A model generated the notes under the pieces. The model was not told the DNA's origin and ran no database searches. It saw only the letters and a program-made list of their open reading frames with translations. Source: Orbilia blumenaviensis (lineage: Eukaryota; Ascomycota; Orbiliomycetes; Orbiliales; Orbiliaceae). From it: a stretch of DNA of 64,000 bases. The stretch covers positions 62,001-126,000 of the forward strand of contig JAVHNS010000012.1 in the NCBI GenBank assembly GCA_036872755.1, read 5' to 3'. Position 1 is the stretch's first letter; each line of letters starts with the position of its first letter. The translations under genes and the position numbers were made by a program. Below are positions 45,726 through 57,521 of the stretch, piece after piece.

Positions 45726-48506
45726 ATGGGTTCTTACAAAGATGAGGCGCGCGTGCCTCTTCGCGCGGGACGTAGCTCTACCGACTCCGGCCGTGCATCC
45801 CTTGATTCTGATGACAGCGACTCCACGACTTCCCTGGTCCTAGAGCGAATTAACCCGTCTAATGACGACAGAGCCCGACGCCGTCAGCTAGATAACGGGG
45901 ATTTCGCCCCGTACGATTTAAATGAAGCAGAGCGCGCCTTTGAGAAACGGGACAAGCCAATGGAGGGACGAATACGCAGGATTATTTGGATTCTGGGAGC
46001 CGTCCTTGTCGGAAGTTGGTTATTGGCTATGGCCATATACATTATTCGTGATTGGAAAACCACTGGTTCGCCCGGTGATCCTGAACAAACCAAGACTACG
46101 AAGGCTGGGAAAAAGGTCTCGTTGAATATGGTAATGTCGGGTCAATTTTCGGCGCGACACCAAAGTATCAAATGGATTGCTTCGCCTGATGGTGAAAAAG
46201 ATGGATTGATGCTTGAGGAGAGAGGGGAAGATGGGTACTTAGTTGTTAAGGATGTCAAGGATAAGGCGTATAAGCAAGTCCTGATGGACAGCGAAGCTAT
46301 ACCGCTCCCGAGCAACTTTGGCGGCGGCACAAAATATGCTTCCAAAGTATGGCCGAGTCCAGACCTGAAGCAGGTATTGGTTGCTGCAGACTACTCCTCG
46401 AACTTCAGACATTCGTTTTATGCGACATACTTTATCTGGGATGTTGCAAGCAAGACGACTGCACCACTTTACCCTAAAAACTCGGAGGCGTTAATCCAAC
46501 TTGCCGTTTGGGCACCTTCGAGCGGCGGGGTAGTGTTTGTTATGGATAATAACTTATACCTGCGAAAACTGCCAGGTGATGACGTCGTCCAGATCACTAA
46601 GGACGGTGGTACGGAATATTTCTATGGCGTTCCAGATTGGGTTTACGAAGAAGAAGTCTTCGGCGGCAACACTGCAACTTGGTGGAGTCTTGACTCTAAG
46701 TTCATCGCTTTCCTCCGAACAAACGAGACTCAGGTACCAGAATACCCAGTCCAGTATTTCGTCTCCCGTCCTTCCGGGGATGTTCCACAACCAGGACTAG
46801 AAAAGTACCCGGAGGAACGAAGAATCAAGTACCCTAAGGCTGGAGCCCCTAACCCAACTGTCGACATTCTCTTTTATGATATCGAAAAGGATGATACCTT
46901 CACCGTTGCCATTGAGAACGACTTCAGTGATCTCGAAAGACTGATCACTGAAGTCACCTGGGCCGGAAACAACAATGTCCTTGTTAGGGAAACCAACCGG
47001 GAAAGTGATGTTCTCAAGATGGTTCTCATCGACGTGGGTACTCGTAAGGGTAAGATTGTTCGCGAAGTCGACATCAACGCCATTGACGGCGGTTGGTTTG
47101 AGGTTTCTCAGCATACTACCTTTATCCCAGCCGAGCCAGAATTCGGCAGAGCTAATGACGGATATATCGACACTGTTGTCCATGAGGGCTATGACCATCT
47201 GGCTTACTTTACACCACTCGATCAAACTGAGCCGATTTTGCTTACTAAGGGCAAATGGGAAGTTATCGATGCCCCGTCGGCAATTAGCTTGGAAAACCAG
47301 AAGGTCTATTTTTCTTCGTCCCAGAAATCTTCAATTGAGCGACACATTTACAGCGTTAAACTCGACGGCTCTGAACTCACCCCATTAACTAATGCATCCA
47401 GTGATGGCTTCTATGCTGCTTCTTTCAGCAACAAGGCACGTTATGCATTACTCTCGTACAATGGACCCGGAATCCCGTGGCAAAAGGTTATTGAAACCGA
47501 TCCTAAATCTGCGTACGAGGAAACAATTCAAACCAATGACAACCTCAAGGAGCTTCTTTCCCAGTACGAGCTGCCCACAAAACACTACTCTACTGTGAAC
47601 ATCGACGGATTTGAGCTTAACGTCGTGGAACGCCGCCCACCACATTTCAACCCGAAGCTCAGATACCCCGTTCTCTTCCAAGTCTACGGTGGTCCCGGCA
47701 GCCAGCAGGTCAGCAAAGAATATAGAGTTGACTTCCAATCTTACATTGCCGCTACATTAAACTACATCGTAGTAACGGTCGATGGTCGTGGCACTGGCTA
47801 CATCGGACGAAAAGCACGAGTCATAGTCCGTGGAGATCTCGGAAAATACGAATCACACGACCAAATTGAAACCGCGAAGATTTGGGCAAAGAAGAAGTAC
47901 ACTGATGAAACACGGTTTGCGATTTGGGGATGGAGCTACGGCGGGTTTATGACGCTCAAGACTCTCGAGCGAGATGGAGGCAAAACTTTCCAGTACGGAA
48001 TGGCAGTTGCGCCAGTTACGGACTGGAGCTTCTATGATTCGATCTATACTGAGAGGTACATGCATACCCCACAGCATAACCCTGAGGGCTACAAATCTAG
48101 TGCGATCAATGATGTTACTACGTTGGGCAAGAATGTGAGATTCTTAATGATGCACGGTGTAGCAGACGACAATGTGCACTTCCAGAACTCGTTGACTTTG
48201 TTGGATAAACTGGATCTTGCGGGTGTCGAGAATTATGATGTCCATGTGTTCCCAGACTCGGATCACTCGATTTATTTCCGTAAGTATTCATCCTTGCGGT
48301 CCCAATTCCCTCATTCTCGCTTACTAACAGTCGAACTTTTAGACAACGCCAACAAGATCGTATATGACAAACTGGCGAACTGGCTGCTCAAGGCATTCAA
48401 CAAGGAGTATTTAAGACACAACGATGAACCAATCCCACTGGAGAAGGAGGTAACTGATAGACTGGAGAAGAGAGGGTGGAGAGAGAAGATCGTTGTCCAT
48501 GTTTAA
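45726..48506 (+). CDS. dapB: Dipeptidyl aminopeptidase B (vacuolar DPP IV-type serine peptidase)
   Basis: Exon 1 45726-48279 and exon 2 48343-48506 give 905 aa. Type II topology: a 80-residue cytosolic tail, one helix at about 84-106 (IIWILGAVLVGSWLLAMAIYII), then a lumenal beta-propeller and alpha/beta-hydrolase domain. Catalytic serine lies in WGWSYGGFM (about 738), aspartate in GVADDNVHF (about 813), histidine in DSDHSIYFH (about 845). The propeller glutamates that bind the substrate N-terminus are represented by YEEEVFGG. The enzyme removes X-Pro/X-Ala dipeptides from N-termini in the vacuole membrane. The intron sits just after the catalytic histidine; its length (63 bp) and lack of stops mean unspliced reading stays open. 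Splicing restores YFHNANKIVYDKL, as in homologues. Confidence 0.95.
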   Translation: MGSYKDEARVPLRAGRSSTDSGRASLDSDDSDSTTSLVLERINPSNDDRARRRQLDNGDFAPYDLNEAERAFEKRDKPMEGRIRRIIWILGAVLVGSWLLAMAIYIIRDWKTTGSPGDPEQTKTTKAGKKVSLNMVMSGQFSARHQSIKWIASPDGEKDGLMLEERGEDGYLVVKDVKDKAYKQVLMDSEAIPLPSNFGGGTKYASKVWPSPDLKQVLVAADYSSNFRHSFYATYFIWDVASKTTAPLYPKNSEALIQLAVWAPSSGGVVFVMDNNLYLRKLPGDDVVQITKDGGTEYFYGVPDWVYEEEVFGGNTATWWSLDSKFIAFLRTNETQVPEYPVQYFVSRPSGDVPQPGLEKYPEERRIKYPKAGAPNPTVDILFYDIEKDDTFTVAIENDFSDLERLITEVTWAGNNNVLVRETNRESDVLKMVLIDVGTRKGKIVREVDINAIDGGWFEVSQHTTFIPAEPEFGRANDGYIDTVVHEGYDHLAYFTPLDQTEPILLTKGKWEVIDAPSAISLENQKVYFSSSQKSSIERHIYSVKLDGSELTPLTNASSDGFYAASFSNKARYALLSYNGPGIPWQKVIETDPKSAYEETIQTNDNLKELLSQYELPTKHYSTVNIDGFELNVVERRPPHFNPKLRYPVLFQVYGGPGSQQVSKEYRVDFQSYIAATLNYIVVTVDGRGTGYIGRKARVIVRGDLGKYESHDQIETAKIWAKKKYTDETRFAIWGWSYGGFMTLKTLERDGGKTFQYGMAVAPVTDWSFYDSIYTERYMHTPQHNPEGYKSSAINDVTTLGKNVRFLMMHGVADDNVHFQNSLTLLDKLDLAGVENYDVHVFPDSDHSIYFRKYSSLRSQFPHSRLLTVELLDNANKIVYDKLANWLLKAFNKEYLRHNDEPIPLEKEVTDRLEKRGWREKIVVHV

Positions 48507-48873
48507 GCATTATGTTATCATTGTTAATTTATTCGGAAGGAATATTTGGCATATGGTCTAGGTAGGATATAGCAGCTTCTCACGAAATGTTCTCATACGC
48601 TACTGCTTTGTTTTTGACTGCTTTTGCCTTCTTCCTTTCTTGCTTACCCGTCTCATGTAGTATGATATAAGCCTTTGCTTCTTCTGTGTATTAAAAGAAT
48701 TTTTGATTGATGCATTTGCAAGCCGTTGGAGAGTAAAAGACCGCTGTGTAGAAAGCCGTATATCGCTCTGTATATCAAAAGATATGTGTAAATCTAACCC
48801 CGGAACGCCACCCAGAGTACCCTATTGTACAATCTCCATGCCCACCTTCACCTGGCAATTTCGACCGATCCGT
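48507..48873. other. Convergent 3' UTR region
   Basis: Short interval between dapB (plus) and cgr1 (minus); no gene. Confidence 0.7.
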
Positions 48874-49313
48874 CTACCTTTCCTTCAACAACTTGTTCCT
48901 CTTCTCCCTTCTCTTTAATCTCTCGACTCGTTTCGCATGCATCTTAGCCGCGAGCTGGTCGTAACGTTCCTTCTCCTCTTTGGCAGCCCGCTTATCCTTG
49001 ATACTCTGTATTCGCTGCTGACGGATAGCTTCCTTCTCGGCCTTTAGCTCCTTTTCCTTAGCCTTGACGATTGAGGTCTGAAGACGGTCGGCCTGGCGTG
49101 CTAGATAGCTTTTCGATTGCTTGGAGGTTGTAGAACCGGATGAAATGGTGCCGGGTTTAAAAGGTGCTTTAGTAGGTTTCCATTGTTTGCCTGGAGAGAG
49201 TTAGCCACGAGGCTGGTATAGATAGTTAGTACAGGAATAGTATACATACCATTCTTGCGGATGCTCGGAGCAGGGACGCTGGCAGTTGTGGGGTTTATTA
49301 TTTCGGTGGACAT
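48874..49313 (-). CDS. cgr1: rRNA-processing protein Cgr1
   Basis: Exon 1 49313-49250 and exon 2 49190-48874 join in phase 1 to 126 aa. The sequence matches Cgr1 throughout: [20 protein letters not shown] at the N-terminus, then a highly charged coiled-coil ([40 protein letters not shown]) and a basic tail ([19 protein letters not shown]). Cgr1 is a small nucleolar protein needed for 60S ribosomal subunit maturation. Length is typical. Unspliced reading through the 59-bp intron stays open for a while but gives a foreign sequence. Confidence 0.95.
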
Positions 49314-50085
49314 CGCGAATGTGGGAATCGATATGTACACGATTTGCAAATTCACTATAGAGAAAGTTTGAAGGTTTTGCGACAGAGCGCAAAGAAAATA
49401 AAGTGATCCAAAGTCTTGGCATGATTAGATGATCAGATTAGATTCACTTCAACCTCACCCCAACACACTTTGAGGATCAGATAATGCACCTCTGAATTCT
49501 AGACCTTCCTGAGGGACTTTTTTCCCAGGGACCGACTTCGCTTCGGATCCACATGTAAGCTTGCAATTCGAGGTTTCCCTTGTGCGACGAGGCAACTTTC
49601 ATATCTATGAGGCATATAAACCACAATTCCTAAGCTACTAAGCTTCTGCATTTTAATTTCTGCAAGCTCTTTGTTTTTTTTTTCTTTTCATCATCGACAG
49701 TGGGCCCCTGGTTTCAGGAAAATTTTCAAATCGGAGATGACTCGATGACAGCATTAAGCTTTTGGCGTCCAACGGAAACTGCGCCGGATAATTCTGTTCT
49801 TGATTAGAGCATGTGAAGCGAAGGTCTAGCTAGCTTTGCTTTAGAGCTCTAATATAAAAATGCTCAACCTCCGTCGATGACCCAAATCCTTCAGCACCTT
49901 CTTCCAGTGCTCCTATATATACTCCCCCATTTCCGAACATAACAAGTGGTTGAATAATTTGCAGAGCTCGGAGCCTACTTGCTTGAGAGCTTAGCTAATC
50001 GCCTTACAAACCACTACTATATCCCCAGCTTCGTCATCGACCAGGTACACCCGAGTCGAGTCGCCGTTCCCCCGAACAGAGGGAG

Positions 50086-50129
<44 letters not shown>

Positions 50130-50502
50130 TTTTCGCCCCCACAAACGAAACAAGAAAAAAACAGTTTTCTCCAATAAAAGGAATACTATGGTCGCATCAG
50201 GAAGCTGAGAAGGTCATAACGGGAAGCAAAAGAAGAACGGCAGAAGCCGATCACCCTTGACCGTGCTGATATCGTAATATATCAGTTCTGGTGGAGGGTT
50301 GAAGGCTTTTAGCTTGACTTTTTTTTCTCTCTGTTAAAAGGGGATTCCTAGCAGATTATTTCGAAGCAATCTTTTTTATCTTTTATCGGCGGATCTAATC
50401 TACCCGTGAATCGATCAATCAGTCAATTGTACCATCCATCCTTCGATTTGAAGCTAGTATACTTGCAACCAAAGACACCTTTTAGCCTTGATAGTTCCAA
50501 CA
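49314..50502. other. Divergent promoter region with A40 tract
   Basis: Holds the upstream regions of cgr1 (minus) and the carrier gene (plus). No gene is seen. An uninterrupted A40 occurs at 50086-50125. Confidence 0.6.
50086..50125. repeat. A40 homopolymer
   Basis: Forty consecutive A, upstream of the mitochondrial carrier gene on the same strand. True length is uncertain, because sequencing of such runs is error-prone. Confidence 0.9.
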
Positions 50503-51676
50503 ATGGGCGAAATACTCGAGACCACCGCCATTGCCGCCAAGGACGGTCATGCGGTTACGGCGTTAAAAGATATCGCCTACGGTTCGGTATGAACAATAAA
50601 TTCTATACCCACATACCCTCCGTGTTTTCTGTCAAAATTACTAATAAATTCTTTACAGTTCGCTGGTATGGTGGGAAAGTTCATCGAGTATCCTTTCGAC
50701 ACGGTAAAGGTCCGACTACAGACCCAGACCCACTTCAAAGGACCCATCGACTGCTTCACACAAGGTTTAAAAAATGATGGGATAACTGGATTATACCGTG
50801 GTATTGCGCCGCCGCTAGTTGGCGCTGCAGCAGAGAATGCTGGACTATTCTTCAGCGTATGTTTTAGGCGCCCAATGCTCTATGAGGGTTACGCAGTGCT
50901 GATTTTCAATCTTATAATTGCAGTACACAATTTCCCAGAACGTCCTTCGCAAATCTCTCTATCCTTTGTACGACCCGGATCAAAAACTCCCAATGCCGGC
51001 ATTGGTCACTTGTGGCGCTATCGCTGGCGCATTTTGCAGCTTAATATTAACTCCCATCGAACTCATAAAATGCAAAATGCAAGTCCAAGCCGTTCATGCG
51101 CCAGCAGACCATAGTGTGTCTCCGAAGTCTACATCGGCAACCGCCACGCCAACTCAAAATCGCTCTTATACCACAGCGACTCTCACAACCACTGCGCTTC
51201 CAAAGCCGCGCTATGCAGGCCCAATAACCTTGGTGACCGAGGTTATAAAAGCCCATGGAATCCTCGGGATGTGGCACGGTCAGACTGGTACTTTCCTCCG
51301 AGAAACGGGTGGCGGGGCTGTTTGGTTCGGCGCATACGAATATGTCTCTCTCGCTTTCCGAAACCTTCAAATTGCAAAGACCGGGTTTGCGAAAGAGGAT
51401 AATACAGCGGGCGAGATGATGGTAGCAGGCGCTTGTGCGGGCGTGTGCTATAATGGAGTTCTGTTCCCGGCAGATACCATCAAAAGCCGGATGCAAACCG
51501 CAGCTATCGGTGGTGTTGGCAGCCGACCGGTGGGTTTCTGGGATACCGGGAAGGATATATACAGAGCTGGTGGTATCCACGGCTTGTACAGAGGATGTGG
51601 GATTACCGTGCTAAGAGCAGCGCCCGCTAGCGCTGTTATATTCCTAGTGTATGAAACTTTGAAGGCGAGGTTTTAA
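50503..51676 (+). CDS. Mitochondrial carrier, ornithine transporter (ORT1/ARG-13) type
   Basis: Exons 50503-50586, 50659-50856 and 50924-51676 join in phase 0 to 344 aa. Three mitochondrial-carrier signatures are present, one per repeat: [20 protein letters not shown] and [10 protein letters not shown], with matching glycine-rich [25 protein letters not shown] and [12 protein letters not shown] segments. The N-terminal [20 protein letters not shown] and the overall pattern fit the fungal ornithine/amino-acid carrier (yeast Ort1, Neurospora arg-13), which exports ornithine from mitochondria for arginine synthesis. A Ser/Thr-rich insertion of about 35 residues in the second repeat is larger than in typical carriers. 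The substrate assignment rests on overall resemblance only. Confidence 0.88.
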
Positions 51677-52398
51677 GCCCCACAGGGATATCCTAATGGT
51701 GTGTATGGAGTGGACGGAGATACCCATCTTTTTTCTTTGCTATCCTTTATTATTTTCTAATATCCTTTCCCGCTATCAGAGGAACCAAAAGTGTTTTCAT
51801 AGAAGGTATATAGAGCATTAGACTTGCATGTTGTTTAACACACTTCATTATTCTTTGCAATCACAGCGGCGTATTTGATTTGAAGGTTTCTTTATATGTA
51901 CGGACTATGCCCGAGCACCTCCAAGGCGTGTGGCTTGTGGAGTTCAATTGATCGATATATTTACAACACTCTATGGAACCGCGGTATATAAAACACTTAA
52001 GAACAGCATTCTGGCTAGTGTCGAGTACCTAGGTATTTAAGCATTTACCTATAGTCAGGTACCGAACTAGCTGGCGGAAGGATTTAGGCAGTTGGCAGCG
52101 CACCTACTTGGCTCTAACGCTTTGCATTTTACAACAAACGTTCGAACCCGATCCGTCAACAGGATACCTGCATCATCCATCACCCGCGGGAATCAGTGGA
52201 CACACGAGCGCGATATCGAAAATTTTAAAGATACCTTCAGACGGTATATTTCCTAGATCCCGTCTTTGGATATTCCTACATCTTCTAGGCTTTGTCCCCC
52301 ATATTTACCGCCCACAAGAAATCGCTCTGTTTCGTGCCCCGACTCCTAACATTAACACGAGCAGTGGGTGGGTGTCATCCACAACGCAAAAACACAAC
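51677..52398. other. Intergenic / possible F-box 5' leader
   Basis: The frame of the following F-box gene stays open upstream to an ATG at 52108. The extra 97 codons show no conserved pattern, so I treat them as leader. Confidence 0.55.
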
Positions 52399-54015
52399 AT
52401 GGAGCCTACGCAGCTTAACCTCCCAGCTCCGTCGCCCCAGCCGTCAAACCACCCTACATCACTGACAACATTATCCACAGAGCTTCTCGTAACTATCTTC
52501 GAATATGTTGGTTTTCGAGATGCCCGACGTCTCCTCACCACCTGTAAACTCTTACATCCTATCGCCAAAGAGCGGTTTTGGTCCCACATAGGGTTCACTG
52601 AAGATGAATGCGGCAGCTGTGGTGATTGCACTGACTGTAGTGATTCTAGCCTCAGTTACGATAGTCGGGGTAACCAAATCGACGAGCAAGATGAATTAGA
52701 AGGGGTGGAATATTCTTTTGAAAAAAGACTACGGCGCGGTGAAAAGGGGCGTAACTTTTTCATCCCTTCGGAGTGGGATATGCTTATTGAGAAGACACAT
52801 CATGGTGTTGAGAAATTGGGGTGGCAGTATACGAAATCTATTACGATAGATAGTCCGGAGTTGTGCTTTGATATGGCATTGGTAAATATGCTGTATGGAT
52901 TGATGGAATCGGGGCGTTTGAAGCCACGATACGTCTATTTGGATCTTGGGGGTACGTAAGCCCACAGCAGGCCTCGAGGCGGTATATAAAGTCTAGGATC
53001 AAAAGGTACACTGGTGCTAATATCTACATCTCTTTACCCAAAAGATTCCAACCGAAGAGGCTGCATCAGCCCAACAACTGGTGATCTCGAAGCATGCAAG
53101 AATGTCCTCCTCATGCTAAAAAAGAGCTCTGAGTGCCTTCCTTCCAACTACACATTCGGCCTAAAGATCCCGTCCCAATGGCTATTCGATGGGGTATACA
53201 TTCCCGACATTAGGAACCTTGTAGAACTAGACCTCTGTCTACCTTTATACCGCTCAGACCTTAACGCCATCCGTCAACAGATCAAAAAAACAGCTCAGAC
53301 ACTATCAACAACCCGACGTCTAAGATCCCTCACAATAAACTGCAGGATCAAACGCGGCGACTTCGACGAACGTGTCTTTGCAGTCGAAGACTGTGCAGCT
53401 GAGTTCGCAGAACTTCAGGATGCATTCACAAATCTCACTTCTCTACGGAAACTAAAAATCGTGTCTTGTCTTTTCCACTCCGCGTTTTTTGTAACCCCGC
53501 CGGAGGGGCTCAGGGCGCTTCAGTTCAAGAATTGCGAAGTTACTGGGTCCTGGTGGGAGGAGTTCTCGAGATCATCACTTCCTAATCTTGAATGGCTCAA
53601 GGTGGAAACTTATCGGGGTTTCTTGGGGTGGGCGCCTGGGTCTGGGGGAAGGGATCTTAAACTTGAGTCGTTCGCATGCACATCCCTTAAGTACTTCCAT
53701 ATCAGACGGGACAGTTACTGGGAGGTACCATCAGGCCTTGCACGGTGCATTCTAGAAGGCAACAAAGGATTAAACGAGAAATGCGTAGAAAGGCTATTTG
53801 GCCACGAAGTCGGTGCTGCGAGGTCCGGTTGCAGGTCCACTCTCAACAAGAGACTCAGGGCTTACGACAACGAGCACCTTGCTGAGCATAGACAGAAGTG
53901 GGTGGCAGGTTTGCGCGGTCAGGAATTTAAGGAGGAGTATATTAGGAACTATTTGCAGACCCTATTGAAGGAGCTAAATGAAGGAAAGCTTGGGAGATGG
54001 GATCGGTCAGTCTGA
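52399..54015 (+). CDS. F-box protein with Cys-rich insert
   Basis: Exon 1 52399-52951 and exon 2 52997-54015 join in phase 1 to 523 aa; the intron is only 45 bp (GTACGT...TCTAG). An F-box lies at about residues 23-62 (LTTLSTELLVTIFEYVGFRD.RRLLTTCKLL). Right after it is a cysteine cluster, ECGSCGDCTDCSDSS. The remainder has leucine-patterned stretches (LVELDLCLPLY, LRSLTINCRI, LRKLKIVSCLF, LRALQFKNCEV, LEWLKVETY) like degenerate LRRs, probably the substrate-binding half of an SCF receptor. An upstream in-frame ATG at 52108 would add 97 residues without visible domains. Substrate unknown. Confidence 0.78.
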
Positions 54016-54473
54016 AATCCTGATCTCACTAGATCGCACCCTTAGCTAAAACGGCCGTCTACGCAGAATGTACAACGATCATGTTTTGGATCAGGAAATC
54101 TGATATATTAATAATAATGACTGCCAACATCAGAGTATCAAGGCTGGATGGATGCTAATTTAATGACAAATGGTTTGATGACAATCGATGCAAAACGAGA
54201 AAAGGAATACAGATGCAATGACAGGATCAAAGTCGACAACGACATACAACGCTAACCATGATACGCTAAATGCAACCAATCCATTAAACCTCTATGCAAA
54301 AAAACATATGTGGGATGCCCGTAACTTTTTGTGAAAGAATTGAATAGGAGGGAGGGAGGGCCCAGCCCAAGTGATGTGTATCTCCTAAGCCCGCAGAAAA
54401 GAACCACACAGGTGATACTGCATGCATTCCGTACTCTATATTTCTCCCAAACGCCAAAACCCTTTCCTTAATT
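54016..54473. other. Convergent 3' UTR region
   Basis: Between the F-box gene (plus) and the coiled-coil gene (minus); no gene. Confidence 0.65.
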
Positions 54474-56505
54474 TCATGATTCAGGCACCTCCAACCCGTT
54501 GGTCAGGATGTTTAGCTCCTTCTGGATATTATCCATATCTTTCTTTAGTGCCATATTCTCCTTCTCAGCAGCTTCCAGCTGTCTAACTCTCTTCTCCAAC
54601 TCTTTATTCTCCCCCGACAGTTTCTTAACCCCTTCACATTTATTCGAACACCCACTCATCATCTGTTCTTTCAAATCACCGAGTTCCCCAGTAAGCTTCA
54701 TGATTTTCTTATTTAAGTCATCCTTCTCCTCTTGCAATTCTATCAATAAATTATCATGCATGTTCACTCGTCTATTTGCTTCCAATAGTTTCTTCTCCAG
54801 CTCTGCTTTTTCCACTTTGAGTTTTGCGGCCTCTGTAGACTTGGTGGTCTGCGATGAATTCCTGACGGGGCATGGCGTAGATGGTGCGGAAAGTTGTGAC
54901 GCGGGGACAAAGGATTGTGATCCTTGGGGGATTGATGGCGTTCCTGGTATGGGAGATGATACTGGTGGGACCGGGGATGGCGTAGGTGAACGGCGATTTT
55001 CGGTACTATTCTGTGATTTTATTTGTGCTCTCAATTGATCACGTTCATTACGGGCAATATCACGACTATGGGAAATGTCAGCCACAAAAAGACGATACAA
55101 AGTTTCGAGGCAACGGGGCAATAAGCACTTACGCCTTCAAATATCCGCCCTGCTTTCGAGCTGATTTTTTCAACACTTCTTTGATCTGCTCCACAGAAAT
55201 AGGATTCAACAATGGTAGTACTCCGGCGTTTTCCAAAACCATGAATAATTCATCAGTAACATCTAGAATTTCATCGCTGTGGGTACGGGTGCTTGTAGGC
55301 GGCATGCGCGCGTATTTCTGTGGAGTTGATGGTGCGCCATTTGGCACAGAGTTCTCTACGAGCGGTGCAGGCCTGCTGAATGTTTGAGAACCATTTGGTG
55401 GTGGTGCCGTTTCGTAAGATGCATTTGAAGGTACGCTAGTGTACGACTTGTTGTACAATGAACCGTTATTTGATGGCCCGGCGTAGGAATGAGCTCGAGC
55501 CGTCGTAGTATTCTGCCTATTCATCGGCTTTCCTGGATATGATCCGTTCGACATCGCTGCGGCGTGCGGGTTATTCGACAGTGGTGCACCACCCGACGGC
55601 AATGCTTTGGCATGCGTACCATTCGAAGGTCGGATGGTATTTACACCGTTAGGTCTTGTTTCGGTACCAACACCATTGGGTCTTGATCCGAGATCTGAAC
55701 CCTGGGGGAAAGCCCCGATATGCGGCCCCATCGGATTATTGACGTCCCACGATGGAAATTTGGAGCTTATGAATGAAGGACCTGTAGCCCTGGACTCATA
55801 ACCTTGGTGGACCTGTATAGGCGCCTTGCCCTTATCGGAATCTATAAGGTGCTGCAAATCCGGGTATGTTGGGTATGGAACCGGTTCCACTCTATCAAAC
55901 TCCTCTTCCCTCATAGATCGTTCTTGAGCGCTGGTGTAGGGAGGGTCGACGACGGTTGATGCCGTTGATTGGAATGAAAAATGTTGGATGCTCATGTTTG
56001 GAGCTGCTGCCGCAAGTAGATGCTTGCTTGGTGAAGTATTATTCTTAGTCCTAGCAATCTTGCGGGGGCCCTCTGCTGGAGGCTCGTCTTCTGGTGCACC
56101 TGACGGATTTTGGTCGTCAAAGGTATTAGGGCGTAAGGCTGGGTCGAGAATGCCGTTGGCGTGGGCGCTGAGGTTACTATCCTGTTGTTGTACCCCAACA
56201 GCGTCTTCGTAAAGTTCTATATCCCCATCGGCATCTAGATCTATAGCTGTATTAACATCAATATTACCTTCGCCTGCTTCCTCAATATCAGAAGGTATTG
56301 ATATGGTGTCGATATGTGCCCCACCCTTCAATGGCTTCGAATTTTCGTCTGTAACCCTAACAGGCGGCGGCTTTATTTTCTCTGTTGGAGCTGATAGAGA
56401 CGACTTCTTGGCTGAAGATGCTTCGCCAGCTTTACTTCGATGAAAACTTTCCGAAATTTTAATTTGTCGGAGTGGACGGGATGGCGTTGCAGTTTTCGTG
56501 GGCAT
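54474..56505 (-). CDS. Disordered protein with C-terminal coiled coil, unknown function
   Basis: Exon 1 56505-55133 and exon 2 55065-54474 join in phase 2 (KA|RDIARNERDQL) to 654 aa. The N-terminal 380 residues are low-complexity, rich in Asn, Ser, Pro and Gly, with recurring PNG/SNG words (RPNGVGTETRPNGVNTIRPSNG, trimmed to RPNGVGTETRPNGV). A compact helical segment follows (DEILDVTDELFMVLENAGV; VEQIKEVLKKSARKQGG). After a Pro/Ser linker, residues about 545-650 form a strong heptad coiled coil (KLKVEKAELEKKLLEANRR; KELEKRVRQLEAAEKEN). It looks like a scaffold or adaptor. I recognise no named family. Confidence 0.75.
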
Positions 56506-57093
56506 CTGTCCGTTAACTAGAAGCGCCTTGTATTCACGTTCTCTTGCTTCTTCAATCCAGATCCAGAAATTACATCCAGGTCGAGCGCCGGCTGTTGCAT
56601 TTTATAGACCCTTTTCGACACTCCCAATTCCTCGAGTGAGGAGGGAAGTGTTGGTTAGGAGAGCGGCTGTCAGTCTTGTTCACGCAAAAAAATCCTGGTT
56701 TGATTTGATAAACAAGAGGCACCAGGAATTGGAAGCGGGCCGTGGCCGCACAGGACGGCTCGCCCACACACACCCCGCGAAAGGGTGCCTGGTTTTTTAC
56801 CAAAAGCCCCCAGGCCGGTTTTGCGTGACAATAATATGAGTAAAACCTACAGAACTTGCTACAAGCCCAATCTGCTCACGGGACCAAATCATACCAATAT
56901 TAGCACAGATTCAACTATTTTCTTGGTAATATGTAGGGGTAGAAGGCTCAGGGACCGAGCGTAATGAATTCGAACACAGAACACCAAGTTATTTTGGGAC
57001 TCGGTTGCTCTTTGTTGGATTACTCCCCACTTCTAGAGGGGCAGCAGGTACAGGTTGAGTCAACCTGGTGAAGGACTGTAGAAAGATACTCAC
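56506..57093. other. Interval downstream of GRF-like exons
   Basis: No convincing gene. A candidate last exon for the GRF-like gene starts near 56852 (minus) but is weak. Confidence 0.45.
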
Positions 57094-57521
57094 ATTGACG
57101 GCCCTCGTTTTTCCCCATCTTGCGCACTCTGTTCAGAACCCCGGGGAGTCTACAACAGTTCCGCGAGAAAGACTTAGCAATTCCGCAGCTCCGCGAGATA
57201 TGATCATCTCTCTGCAAGCTGCGACGGTCCTTGTTTCATACCTGGGCGTACAATTACCTGTAGAAAATTCTCGTTAACCGCGCGCATTTTTAATCAAGAT
57301 AGCATATGCTATCGTGAGTGAGTCAAGTCTATATAGACTCAACATAGTAATAAAATTATCCCATCAAGGCTGTAGATATCGAATAAAAAGTGGAATCAAA
57401 TGAAATGAAATGACATACACATCCATTGGTTTTTGACAAATATGCCATTTTTGTGGCTTGTTCCTGAGGTATCAGCAGCAGCTGGCCTTGGAGCCTGGGG
57501 GTTGATAACATCGCCGTTCAT
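57094..57521 (-). pseudogene. GRF zinc-finger gene, truncated or divergent
   Basis: Three exons on minus, 57521-57419, 57257-57242 (16 nt) and 57149-57094, join in consistent phase to encode the first half of a GRF-type zinc finger: HKNGIFVKNQWM, CNCTPRLPG and RVRKMGKNEGRQ. The pattern WxCxC...RKxGxNxGR is the GRF hallmark, seen in TOP3A, NEIL3 and APE2 and in small fungal proteins; the domain binds single-stranded DNA. The second half, which should supply two further cysteines and a CxFFxW-like end, is not found. The best continuation, an acceptor near 56852, gives a short CFTH...PGGFW tail lacking those cysteines and then a stop. Either the gene is decaying or an exon was missed. The start ATG is at 57521. 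Confidence 0.5.

Noticed and set aside
51047..51580. Minus frame of 177 codons
   Set aside because: Antisense of the mitochondrial carrier coding exon.
52108..52398. N-terminal extension of the third F-box gene
   Set aside because: Open frame, but no conserved pattern; the ATG at 52399 sits close to the F-box, as is usual.
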